Positions 41,240 to 51,767 of a stretch of 64,000 bases of DNA are shown here, piece after piece. Position 1 is the stretch's first letter; each line of letters opens with the position of its first letter. The notes below the pieces were generated by a model, which made no database searches, was not told where the DNA came from, and saw only the letters and a list, made by a program, of their open reading frames with translations. Source of the stretch: Chaetomium olivaceum (taxonomy: Eukaryota > Ascomycota > Sordariomycetes > Sordariales > Chaetomiaceae); contig JAYWVB010000027.1 of the NCBI GenBank assembly GCA_039881045.1, positions 124,001 to 188,000 of the forward strand, written 5' to 3'. The position numbers and the translations under genes were made by a program.

Positions 41240-42751
41240 CTTTGGTTGGCGATCCAACAAGCCACGCGTCCGCTGCGTCGTCGCTCTTTAAAGATGCTAT
41301 CTCGAACAATTACAACAATTAGTTGCGGCGAGTTGGGCGGACGGCGATGGGAAGTCGAGATGTTGAGCCGCTGGCAGGCTTCGAAGGGGTATTAGAGATT
41401 GAGGTTAAGGTGAGTTGAGGGAAGATTGGTAAGGTAGGGATGCAATCGGGAGGTTCTGCAGTCGAGAGTGGGCCGGTTTTGAGAGGCTGGGTTCATTCTC
41501 GCGGCGCGTCTGGGATGGCGCGTCGGTGGGTCAGCAGCCACGCTCCTGCAGGCAATTGGGAATTCTCGCTTTGCCGAACCGCGTCAAAATGACTAGGGGC
41601 AGGGGTTGAGACGGAAGGGAAGATAAGGTGGTTGTGAAAGGAGAAAAGGACTTGAAGAAGATGGAGAAGATGAAAAAGATACGATTGAATAAAAAACCCG
41701 GACTGTTCAAGAGGGTTATCACTTACACCACAACGAACCTTATCCAAACCCACTTCAAGAAGCCCGTTTGATCTAATAAGATGGTGGTGCACGTGTGCCG
41801 GCGTTTTGGCGTTGAATCTCGGATCTTGGCGCCTCAAGCACGCGGGCACGGACGCGAAGTGGGGCCGGATGACCCGCCCCACTTGCCTGGCAACGCGCCC
41901 GAGACGCAACTCGAAGCACGGGCCACGCCGGACAAGCTTTCAAGCTTGCCTTTTGCAGGCCCGAGTGCCACACAAACAGGTTGGACTTTGACGGTCCAAC
42001 TGCTTGCCAAAAAGTTCCCCAAAGTCGAGGAGTTTGGGGCAAAGTTTTGCAGACGATTTCGCGCGGGGAGGGCCCGAGACCCCTATTTATACCCCGCAGG
42101 AAGCCCTCTCTCACCTCCGGACTTAGGCAACAGCCCGCCCCACTCTTCCCGGTCGCGGATCGCCTTCACCGTTCTTCTTGACTTTTGGTGATGCAGCTGC
42201 CCTGCCGGCACACGGTGTTCTTTTCTCCAATCTCCAAGGGGTTGAACGCATGCATTGGCCCGCCCCTTTTCCCAACAACCCCTTGCAGCTCACCGGCAGC
42301 CTCCATTGGGAGAAAACAAAAACATGCCGGCCGAGCAACCAGCGGTTGCATTCCAACCTAAATTTCTATCAGCATACTTACATTTATTGAATCATTTTTC
42401 ATCATTTCCTAGAAGTCGATTGATCGATTCTCATTTCCGAGGTTCATCTTTTTTTGCAGGGTCTTATCGATTCGCAGTTTGGGGTGGCATGATGGGGATT
42501 TGGATGCTCACCGACACAGCTTCGCAGCATAGGTGTTCTTCTCTGAGATCTGAGACAACCAACGGAGCAAGTGCGAGAAAAGAATCAAGACATTAAACAG
42601 CTTCCATCTATCTACCTACATGTACATACCCAACCAATTAATACATCGCTCAAACAGGTATTTTATCACAGGTATCCCAAACGGACGCCCTCCATTCCAT
42701 TACCACTACCACCACCCGACCCAACCGGCACTCCCGTCACCCCATCATCAA
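41240..42751. other. intergenic, upstream of SPT21-like gene
   Basis: About 1.5 kb between the SPT21-like start and the 3' end of the FAD oxidoreductase gene. Short frames only. Pyrimidine- and A-rich tracts; a CTACCTAC motif near 42610. No gene recognised. Confidence 0.4.
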
Positions 42752-44048
42752 TCACCACGACTTGACACTAAGCGTCCTCTCCCCCCTAACAAACGCCGCC
42801 GCATAATTCACCCCCAAATACCTCCCCTTCAAAAACCACACCAACAAACTCCACAACTTCCAATTCCCCACCTGCCCCGTCCCACGATTCCGCCCCAGCG
42901 TAGCCGCAAAAGCAATCTTATCCGACGGCGTATACTCCTCCTCCCCGTCCTTTACCTGTTCCCCAAGCACGCGCGCCTCCAACAGCTTCATCATGTGCAC
43001 CATCTGCGCATCGGCGTGCACGCCCTGCGGGTCCTGCAGGTTCCCCGCGTCGCCGACGACAAAGATGTTTTCGTGGCCCTCGGCGCGCAGGCGTGTCGTC
43101 TGGCGCACGAAGCCCCGGCTGTCGAGCAGGGAGGCGGGGAGGAAGGAGGTGTTGGGGGTGAGACCGTAGGTGGGGACGATGAGGTCCGCTTGGAGGGTGG
43201 CGGGCGGGGGTGGGGACGTGGGGGAAGAGGAAGAGGAGGGGGTTTTGGTGAGGGTTATGGTGGTGTTGGTGGTAGTGTTGGTGGTGCTGGTGGTGGTGCT
43301 GGTTGTTGGGGAGGTTACTTTGGCGTTGGTGATGACCTTGACTTTGAGGCGTTCGAGTTCCTTTTTGGCGGTCTCGCGCACGTCGCGGCGGAATTTGGAG
43401 GTTAGGGGGAGCTCTTGGTCGCTGATCAGGGTGATCTGCTTCTTGCCCGTGACGGCGTACTCCTGGCCGAGCTCGCCGGCGATTTCGATGCCTGTGGCGC
43501 CGGCGCCGGCCACGACGATGGACTTGGCGGAGGCGATGCGCTGTGCCCAGTTGTGTAGGGCCTCTTTGGTCGCTTCGGTGGTCGAGAGGTTCTTGAAGGG
43601 CATGCCATTCTTGGAACTGCTGCCGGTGGCGATGACTCTGTTTGGATGGCTGTTAGGACCCAGTGACACTGACTCAGGTCGGGAGGGGAAAGGTATGCGT
43701 TGGAGCTTACAACTCGTCATATTGGATCGTCCGAGCAGAGCCGTCGTTCCCGCGCACCTCGACGGCATTCTTGTCTGGGTCCACCCTCTCGGCCACCCCT
43801 CGTACTAGCTCGTACTGGTTTGATGGGTACTTGGCAAAGGTTGGCGCGATAGGGAGGAAGAGTTTGTCGTCGGCCAACTGATCGGGAAGAATGCCGCGGA
43901 CCGAAGCGAAATTCCAGTACAGATGCGTGTTGGGAGAAACTAGGATAACCTTGAGGTCTTTTGCCTTGGTCGTTGTGTGTTTGAGAAGATAATGGGCGAT
44001 GGGGATACCAGTGTAGCTGGCCCCGAGGATGACGATTGTTCGTGTCAT
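42752..44048 (-). CDS. AIF/AMID-like FAD-dependent pyridine nucleotide oxidoreductase
   Basis: Two-dinucleotide-binding-fold flavoprotein of the AIF/AMID/NDH-2-like group. Exons 43711-44048 and 42752-43637 join in phase over a 73-bp intron to give 407 residues. FAD motif: TIVILGASYTGIPIAHYLL near the N-terminus; NAD(P)H motif: SIVVAGAGATGIEIAGELG; the second FAD motif is IFVVGDAGNLQD. A low-complexity Thr/Ser/Pro insertion (repeated TSTT/NTTT and PSSSSSPTSPPPP) interrupts the region after VITNAKVT, unusual for the family and likely a surface loop. No signal peptide or clear membrane helix; a short hydrophobic stretch near the C-terminus. Its cellular substrate is unknown. Confidence 0.88.
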
Positions 44049-44981
44049 GTTGTGAATTAACAGAAGTCAGCGTTATGTTGACATTTCAACATGGCCGTAA
44101 GTATCGAGTCAGGAGTCGGTATATATAGGTAGTGGTCCGAGGAGGACCCAGGCCCTCGACCAACTTTCCAGACTTTTCCGCGCGGGCAATTGCACCATCA
44201 TGGCATGACTGATGTTGAGTAGTAATCATTTTCTTTCCTTTCAAATCACAAGATATAATTAATCAACTCCCCAGCCGCAACATGCGAGGGTGAAAAAAGT
44301 CTCCGACCACACTTTGTGCTGGGCAGTTCTGAAAAAATAACGAGTTAGTTACAGCGACTCCCGCGCGCGCAAAACTCGCAGTTGTTCCCGCGCGGAGGCC
44401 GAATTGGGTAATCAGCTGGCGTCCCTGGCGTGTAAGTGCCCGATATGGAAAGGCGAGCCGAGCCCTCCAGCAAACGGAAGGGCGAAGCGGCCTTGGCGGT
44501 CAAGGAGCTGGTCCGGCTTGGCATTTGACAGAAAAAAGTTCTCAGGTTGTTGGTAGCTGCCTAGAAATTCAACCTTCATTAAACTTTCATCAATCAGCTA
44601 AATCAAATACTTTAAAATGCCCAAAGACTCAAATATTCATACCCCTTTTGTTGACTCCTATAGGCTCCTCCGATTTCCGAGACGGAACCAAGACGAAGAA
44701 AGCCCAGCGATCCAATGAGACAGGCCGAGTATAGATCGTAATGCATTAATACCTTAACGTTTATGCAGCCGTAGGTGAACATTGGACATTTCAGCATTTT
44801 GTTTAAATTGCTAATAATTGAAATCTGCCAGAGACATCCATGATGATATCCAGCTAGCGACAAAGAATGCTATCACCACTATAACGCCTCACTACAGCCC
44901 TATGTTGTGTAACTTTACAAAACAGTCATAAAAGCGACCCCTTTCGCACGAGGAGTGGTAACCTGCCCACTACCCGCTCTC
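44049..44981. other. intergenic
   Basis: Divergent/convergent spacer between the FAD oxidoreductase start and the 3' end of the Ala/Thr-rich gene. A/T-rich; no gene or repeat recognised. Confidence 0.4.
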
Positions 44982-45923
44982 TCAAGATCGGTCCGTTCCC
45001 TTGCCCTTGGCCGCAGTGCCGTTGGTGCCCGCGGTCCCAGCGCTGGCCTTAGAAGTGCTACCCGAAGCCGTGCCGGTCTTGGAGGTGGCAGTGGCACCGC
45101 CAGCGTTGCCACCCTTGGCAGCCCCGGCAGTGCTGGTCTTGGAAGTAGCGTTGCCAGCACCGGCACCCCCGGTCTTGGTAGCGTTGCCACTCCCAGCGCT
45201 GGCACCAGCAGTGTTGCTGGTTTTGCTAGCATTGCTAGAACCGCTAGTGCTGTTGCCGGTCCCGGTGGCAGCAGGGGCGGCCTTGGCGGGGGTTCCCTCG
45301 CTGTTGTTCGTGGGTCGAACGATGGGGATGAAACCGGTGCGGTTCTGTGCGCCCATCTTGACGGTGATGCGCTTGAAGTCGAACTTCTCCATGATCACGG
45401 AGTAGGTGGCGGCGTCAACCGTGGCAGCCTGGACGTTACCAAGCTTTGAGGGGCCTGTGATGAAGTCTAAGAAACCGTGCACCTGGGCCACGGTGGCGGG
45501 CTTCGCGTTCGGCGCGATGCGCTTAAGCTCGGCCGTGACGGCGGGGCTCGACTGGTCAAAGACGACGATGTACGACCGCTCCGTGTCGGCGATCGACGAC
45601 CATTGCAGCCAGTGCGCCTGCATCACGTTCTCCTTGCGCACTTGCTCCTTGTCGAACTTGAGATCCTCCTGCGTTGCGGCGGCGGCCGACGAACCTGAGC
45701 CCGAGGTCGAAGCCGGAGTCGAAGTCGACTTGTTCGCAGCTGGAGGTGAGGTGGTCTTGTTCGCAGCCGGAGCTGGGGTGGTCTTGTTCGTAGCCGGAGT
45801 TGAGGTTGCCTTGCCCGCAGCCGGAGCTGGGGTCGCTTTGGTTGTTGCCGCCGCAGCCGAAGTCGACTTTGCCGGAGTCGAAGCCTGTGCTGGGCGTGCT
45901 GCAGGTGTAGCTTGAGTAGGCAT
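44982..45923 (-). CDS. Ala/Thr-rich protein with a central unknown domain
   Basis: A 313-residue single-exon frame not recognised as a known family. Three parts are visible. Residues 1-85 are low complexity with imperfect repeats of (P)AANKTT type. Residues about 86-200 form a compact domain (QEDLKFDKEQVRKENVMQAH, WSSIADTERSYIVVFDQSSP, PATVAQVHGFLDFITGPSKL, YSVIMEKFDFKRITVKMGAQ). The remainder is Gly/Ala/Ser/Thr-rich repeats. The central domain has a normal residue mix and is the part likely to be selected. The opposite strand is also open over most of the gene, a by-product of the codon bias. No signal peptide or membrane segment seen. Confidence 0.65.
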   Translation of the reverse strand: MPTQATPAARPAQASTPAKSTSAAAATTKATPAPAAGKATSTPATNKTTPAPAANKTTSPPAANKSTSTPASTSGSGSSAAAATQEDLKFDKEQVRKENVMQAHWLQWSSIADTERSYIVVFDQSSPAVTAELKRIAPNAKPATVAQVHGFLDFITGPSKLGNVQAATVDAATYSVIMEKFDFKRITVKMGAQNRTGFIPIVRPTNNSEGTPAKAAPAATGTGNSTSGSSNASKTSNTAGASAGSGNATKTGGAGAGNATSKTSTAGAAKGGNAGGATATSKTGTASGSTSKASAGTAGTNGTAAKGKGTDRS

Positions 45924-47264
45924 TGTAACTGGCTAAAGTACCTTGGGTACGAAGGTATAGTGGGTATGAAAGGTACGGCGCTTTAAAGCGAGAAGTATAT
46001 TGAATTAAATGGCTGCGAGGGAAGCTAAAAATCAATAGAAATGGGTACTAGGTAAAGGTGGCAATGCAAACTACCAGGTAGGTTCATGTTCCGTGTCAAA
46101 TTCCGATTCGACTTTCTAGGTAACCACGAATCAACTTATACTTCTACTACTACATCCCTACCTACCTAGGTACCTATAGTCCATCCCGGGTTGCCAACTA
46201 TGCGTGAAAGAGATGCCTAAAGGCCACGGCCCAACTTTGTCCGAGTTGCGCCCTGTTGCCTGTGAAGCCTTATTATCATTCATAAGTTCCCGAGCAGTTT
46301 CACATTCTAATCCGAAGTTGGGATGATGGGTTTTTTGACTCAATGAAACCGTTTCCCCCGCAAAAAAGTGCAATAATAAGATAAGCATAATAAGTCCGAC
46401 GTTTTCTAGACCATGCACGCACCAAGTCCGAATCACACTGGTCAGGCTTGGCATGAAAGCCCTAGGCTGCCACTATAGTTGAGTACATACATACTTACAA
46501 ACCTCGGATATCTCGGATGTTGTGTCGGGATGGCCCTTGGTATTCTGGGCCAGTGTCGAAGCGGCGGGCGGCGGGCGTGTCAGGTCTGTCAGGTTGGTCA
46601 TGTTTTCCAGGTTTGCCACGTTATCCTGTAAGGCCACTTACCTATCCTCGAACAACTTGGCCTCTTGCCATACGTCTTCGTCAACGGGCTTAGGGCTGCG
46701 GACCTAGTCACCTAGCCTGCCATTCTGCTCGCGACGCCTTGTCAAACAAGCAACCACTAGATCCGACAGGTCTCAGGGTTCAAGTAATCAGAGTCGGGCA
46801 TCTCGGAAACCATGCTTGTGCCTCGGGGCCAATGGGACTCACGGCCCTAAACCAATTGCGACTTTGAAGTGCGTGTTCAGTTTCGAAATCGGTGATCTTG
46901 CGGGTTGGTGGCCCGGGGTATGCACACAACACGATTTCTGAACAGAACCCGTCGTCTGAATTCAGGTAAGCTTGTCCTACTCTTATAAAAGGTGCCTTTC
47001 CGTCTTGTAGCCAGATTTCTAATGAAACACCAAACCCTCATTACCAAGCTACCCACAGAGAGAAACTGGATTTTCTCTCGCCACTCCTTTCTTTCTTTCT
47101 TTCTCTTCTTCTAGTGATACTATACATTCCTTTGCACCACTTCTTTAGACTCACCGTTTGCATACACATTTACACTCCTTTCCAAGGTACACCCTTGATA
47201 CCCACATTCCTTTCTTGTTCGTATACAATACCCCTTTCCTGAGCAACGCTCCTTCACTACGACA
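45924..47264. other. intergenic upstream of the amidoligase gene
   Basis: Promoter region of two divergent genes. It includes TACCTACCTAGGTACC near 46154-46171 and a CT-rich tract at 47088-47115 just before the amidoligase start, a common core-promoter feature in filamentous fungi. No gene recognised. Confidence 0.45.
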
Positions 47265-48954
47265 ATGAGTAGAAACCTAGCTCGTGAGGCTCCCCGGGCA
47301 GCGCACAGCCCGTACTTTGGTGTTGAGATCGAGATCTTTGTGCGACTTCTCCCAGACGTCGAGGAGAGAATGCTAGCACAGAGATACGATAACGGGCGGA
47401 GAGCCATGCTCAGACATTGGGCGAATTGGGACGAAACGCTTCCAAACAACTCGAGGGACGTGGACGCAAAACAGGCCCAGCGAGAATGTGTTGGTGGCGC
47501 CATCAAGTATATGATCGACGTCGCCCTGGGTCCAGACAATGGCTGGAAGTGCGAGTCCGACGCCAGCTTGAAGGAGTATAAACTTACGGATCCGCATGAT
47601 CTTCGCAGGTGGTGTACGTCTTCATGGCCCCCCTCCGTTAGTAACCAAGGCAGATGTGTTAACGGTCTACTATAGGGGGCATCGAGATCATCTCGCCGCC
47701 CATGTATTCTGGCAAACAATGGCAAACAGAGATAAAGACCATCTTCGACGAAGTCGGCCAGTCATTTGACTTCTGGACCAACGAAAACTGCGCCTGCCAC
47801 GTCCACGTATCTCCCGGGCCGAACAAGAAGAGTCAATATTCGCTTAGCGACCTTAACCAGATAGCAAAGGGCACCTTTTACTGGGAGAATGCCCTCTATG
47901 AACTCCTACCGCCCGACCGCCGTCAGAACCGGTACGCGGACGCAAACTACGTGCATTTCGCTGGCCGCTCGTATTCCGACGTCCCTCGCGACGGCTGGGG
48001 ACCGGTCTTTGATGAAATTGACGACGCAGCAGCGCACGGCAAGGAACAATTTCTTTACCATATGACAGGCGGTGCGAACTTTACCAGGTATTTCTCGACC
48101 AATTTTGATCCCGTTAGGAAATACGGGACAGTCGAACTTCGTCGCCAGGCCGGCGCAGCCTCGGCTTTAACAGTCATCCACCGTGTACTCCTCGCCCTCA
48201 CATTGCACGTCTCTTGGTTAAACGTCGATTATACAAAACTTGTGCGTCGTAAAGAATACCCAGACGGTGATGAACTATTCACGGAGCTCAGCAAATGCCT
48301 CAAAATGCTCCCCGATACGTGCCTCGGCTCTCGGTTCCAGAACTGGCTGAGGTACTGCCAGGAGGTTTACGACGACGACACTATGTTCCCAGAGCGAATC
48401 CTCAACAAACAGGAGCGCACCCTGCGCAACGGCGGCGACGTCCCGACCGCCAGACGGAATGGCGGAGGAAGCGGAGGAGGAGGACGCGCCGGCTCCCGGC
48501 AGAGCCAGATCACCCTACCGGAGCGCCCCCGCGCTCGGCCTCCGGTTGCCTCCTCCGCCGGCCGGGACTCCCCGCGCCCGCTCGCCCGGCAGGGCGCGCG
48601 CGCGTCTCGAGACGATTCCCCAGTCCGCCGACCCCTCGCTCGCCGCACCCCAGGAGCCCGGGAGCCCTCCCGTCCGCCCCCCGCGCCCGCACCCGCGCCT
48701 GCCCCCGCCCCGCCGCTCCGCGCGCGTCTCGAGACGATTCCCCAGTCCGCCGACCCCTCGCTCGCCGCACCTCAGGAGCCCGGGAGCCCTCCCGTCCGCC
48801 CGCGTCGCGCCGCCGCGACGATTCCCCAGTCCGCCGCCCCCTCGCTCGCCGCAACACACAACGCGCCCCAGCCCAATCGTCCACCAGCCGCCCAATCATA
48901 CACACGACCGGGGCCGCCGCCTACGACTACAGCGAGGACGACGAGTGGTACTGA
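47265..48954 (+). CDS. Putative amidoligase-domain protein with Arg/Pro-rich repeats
   Basis: Resembles the putative amidoligase (carboxylate-amine ligase) family of filamentous fungi. Exons 47265-47613 and 47676 onward, intron 62 bp (GT..AG). Motifs: FGVEIEIFVRLL at the N-terminus, CACHVHVSPGPN in the middle, KYGTVELRRQAGAASALTV (the Glu/Arg strand), as in the glutamate-cysteine-ligase-like fold. No catalytic function is shown for the fungal members. The C-terminus is an Arg/Pro/Ser-rich tail with three copies of a DNA repeat. As assembled the frame runs on to 49240, but the later repeat copies are then read in another frame than the first. Shifting the frame by one missing base between 48671 and 48710 makes all three copies read RDDSPVRRPLARR and ends the protein at 48954 with DYSEDDEWY. 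I report that end as the likelier one. Confidence 0.75.
48601..48860 (+). repeat. GC-rich repeat in the amidoligase tail, three partial copies
   Basis: The segment beginning GACGATTCCCCAGTCCGCCG occurs at 48611, 48733 and 48817. Copies 1 and 2 also share the CGCGTCTCGA start and the ...CAGGAGCCCGGGAG end. Offsets are 122 bp and 84 bp, so the first offset is not a multiple of three. Confidence 0.9.
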
Positions 48955-49644
48955 GCATCACACAGCCTCGTGCCGCCAACCGTCGCCGCCGCGCTCGGCG
49001 ACTACAACGAGGATCCCGACCATCCGGCACTGGCAGCAGGCGGACAAGGATTATTACAGTGGTGGTCGGCTGGCCCGCCTCCTCCTGTACTCTGCGCCGG
49101 CGCAGCTACAAGCCTGCTGCTGCCTTCAAGTTGTGTGTTTGCCGGGGCCGGACACGGTTGTCGCGGCAGAGGTTGGGGGATTGCAAGCTGATAGCCATCA
49201 AGGGGCATCATTTGGTACTGTCAAGATAGCTCCTTGTTGATAGTGGAGGCTTGGTCCGAGACCGGGTCTTATATCCTATTAGCTTGTTCTCGGCTAGGCA
49301 ATACATGGGTTGAAGCACAACGTGAACTGGAATCGTGACTTGAATCGCGCTGCTTGCAAAGTGATGATGATAAGCCTGATGAAACCAACCCTAAACAGGA
49401 GCAAGGGGTGGTTGAGAAACGTAGGATAGGTAAGGTAGGTAGCTTGTCGGGCGAGTCAACTTGAAAACTTTCCCTACGACCTGGGAATGCCATTTGTGAG
49501 GGAATTCGCGCCTTGATGGTTTCTTCTTCTCTTCAGAAGTTTTTGATTTCTCTTTTCCTAAGTTGCAACCCCATAGTTCCCAAGTCCGAAACCCCGCCAT
49601 ACCAGGCAAAAGACTCTTCGCCCTCTTTCACTAACCGTACCTGT
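48955..49644. other. 3' regions of convergent genes
   Basis: Between the amidoligase gene and the BBE-like oxidase. The extension of the amidoligase frame to 49240 has odd composition (cysteine- and Leu-rich) and is doubted. No other gene seen. Confidence 0.4.
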
Positions 49645-51394
49645 TCAAAATTTAAACCCACCAAAAACACGCTTCTGAAACACGGCGAGCGGATCGTATT
49701 TGCTGCTCACTGCCTTCAGAAACTCATACTCCTTGAGACCGTAGGATGCCAGAGGTGTCTGGTACGATGCGGCATAGTTGAGGTACTGGAACTTCCTCAG
49801 CATTCCCTTCGCTTTCGCATGCGATTCAATCCTAGAGATGGCTCGACGGGAAGCTTGTTCTGCCACCGCGTTTGCCGCAGAATTCGGCCAAAGCGCCGAG
49901 ATAAGTATAACTGGCATGTTTTGTAAGTACAACGCAATAGGTAGTACTAGGAGTAATTATCCAGGACCTACCATAGCTATTTCCATCTTCGGGTCGGATA
50001 CCGAGAACGTTGCCTCCGGTTCTGGCCGCGTAAGAGGAAATAACCGATGGAAATGGCTCAATGGCAACTGCCCACACGATGCCGCCTTGGGGGTTGACGG
50101 AATACAGGGTGCTGTTGAGAATATCAAACACCTCGAGCATAAACTCAGTAGAGGGCTTCAGAGTCACTGTAGAAAAAAGCCAGTTTCTATATTATTATTA
50201 ACTTTCGCCCAGCGGTAGTTTGAAATCAAATAGGTGAATAAAAAGGTCAACTCACAAGGGTGGCGTGGGAGCTTCGTCCGCAAAGGAAGCCAGGGACGTT
50301 ATCCGCGAGCTGTTGGAAATGCTGGGAACGGCGGCGATCCCATCAAACACCGGCGGGTGAGGTACAGGGCGGGTATACACGGCCGAGTTGCTGATGGCCC
50401 AGGACTTCGCAGTAGAGTTATAGCGGAACGCCGTAACGAGGGAGGCGTACACATCAAAGTTCGGAGACGTTGTGATGTCGGTGAATGCTTCAAAAACTGC
50501 CCCTCGCTGAGAGATGTCGTGGCTAAAGCTCGAGACAGAGATGTTGCCCTGAGGAAACGTACCGAGATCGAAACGGGTTACAACCCCAAAGTTGTTTGCA
50601 CCCCCTTTTAGTGCTCGGTACAGATCTTTGTGGTGGGTTCCATTCGCATTTATGAGAGTGCCGTCGGCCAAAACAACCTTGTTTAGGAGGTCAGCGCTGA
50701 GAGAAGTCGGATGGAATATTGGCTCGTAGAAAGAAAAAAGAAAGGGGGGTTGGGATTCATACCTCGAAATTGACCACATTATCACAAGCCCACCCGACAC
50801 GAGTAGTGAAATGCGAAATGCCTCCTCCCAGGGTCAGCCCTCCCACACCCACCAGACCGTTGCGGCCCCCGGCGACCGAAACGTTAAAGCGGTCAAGATA
50901 CTGATAGACCTGAAGCCAAGAAGCTCCAGCTCCGACTTTGATAACGGAACGGTCATGGGCCAGAACTGTCGTATTCAAACTCGTCATGTCGATCGTGACA
51001 CCGCCGTCTATGTTTGCAAAGCCAGCGGCGGGAGCATGACCTTGACCCTTGATTGCGAAATTACAGCCATCATTTGCGGCAATGACTGAGACGGCCTGGG
51101 CTACATCTTGGACCATCGAGGATCGTAAGATGCAGCCTGGTTTTAGTCCAAACTCTTGCAGAGACCAGTACGAATCCTGCGTGGCGTTATAGACAGTCTC
51201 GCCGGGAAAGCTGACTTTGATGCCGAGATTCCGGTATAGTTGAGCACACTATCTACAGTTAACTTTTGATTCCAAGCGCCTTGACTTGAATATTCAGTGA
51301 TAACTTGGAAATTCGAGGAATCACTTACACATCTGTCAACGCCCACCGCATGAACACCCAATGTATAGCCCAAGAGTGTCCAAAGTGACTTCAT
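49645..51394 (-). CDS. Secreted BBE-like FAD-linked oxidoreductase
   Basis: FAD-binding (PCMH-type) oxidoreductase of the berberine-bridge-enzyme-like group. Exons: 51329-51394, 50763-51248, 50256-50677, 49972-50186, 49645-49910; introns of 80, 85, 69 and 61 bp, all GT..AG and in phase, giving 484 residues. The first exon is a signal peptide (MKSLWTLLGYTLGVHAVG). Flavin-binding landmarks: FAIKGQGHAPAAG (His for covalent FAD), SVIKVGAGASWLQVYQYLD, GGLTLGGGISHFTTRVGWAC and DLYRALKGGANNFGVVTRFD. The cysteine that makes the second covalent bond in plant BBE is absent at the GRNGLVGVGG position. The C-terminal BBE motif is FQYLNYAASYQTPLASYG. The gene shares a 373-bp promoter region with an MFS transporter; substrate unknown. 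Confidence 0.92.
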
Positions 51395-51767
51395 GTCAAA
51401 GATTATTGGTGTGTGCGACTCAAGCTTTACTACATGTACATAAATGTACAAATTGTCAAGGACTCAACGCAACAACCGGAGCGGACTGAGCCCGCCATTT
51501 CAACAACCTGCCCCTGCTACGAACTATCAGCCTATTCGTCATTCACAGGGATGGGATAACGCTCCGGCCCTTACTCGGCCGTCGTCCACTAGCACTGCTC
51601 CCCCTCGATCCTTCAATTCGGCCCGGTCTGCAAACCCGAGTTTTCCCTGCCTTATTGCCGAACTAGACCCAACTATCTAGCTAAATGTCAGCAGCCACTG
51701 CAACACAACATATACCTATTCATATTCCTTCTCAAATCACCCCGACTTTTCTATTCCCAAACCGGCC
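51395..51767. promoter_or_regulatory. Shared divergent promoter of the FAD oxidase and MFS transporter
   Basis: 373 bp between two start codons on opposite strands; joint control of the pair is inferred from the arrangement only. Confidence 0.55.

Noticed and set aside
43170..43808. Plus-strand Val/Leu-rich frame opposite the FAD oxidoreductase
   Set aside because: Antisense to a confident gene and made of repeats complementary to the Thr/Ser-rich insertion.
45001..45915. Plus-strand open frames opposite the Ala/Thr-rich gene
   Set aside because: Mirror image of biased codons (GCN/ACN); no independent support.
48955..49240. C-terminal extension of the amidoligase to 49240
   Set aside because: Composition changes abruptly after the repeat region, and a one-base correction gives a consistent end at 48954.
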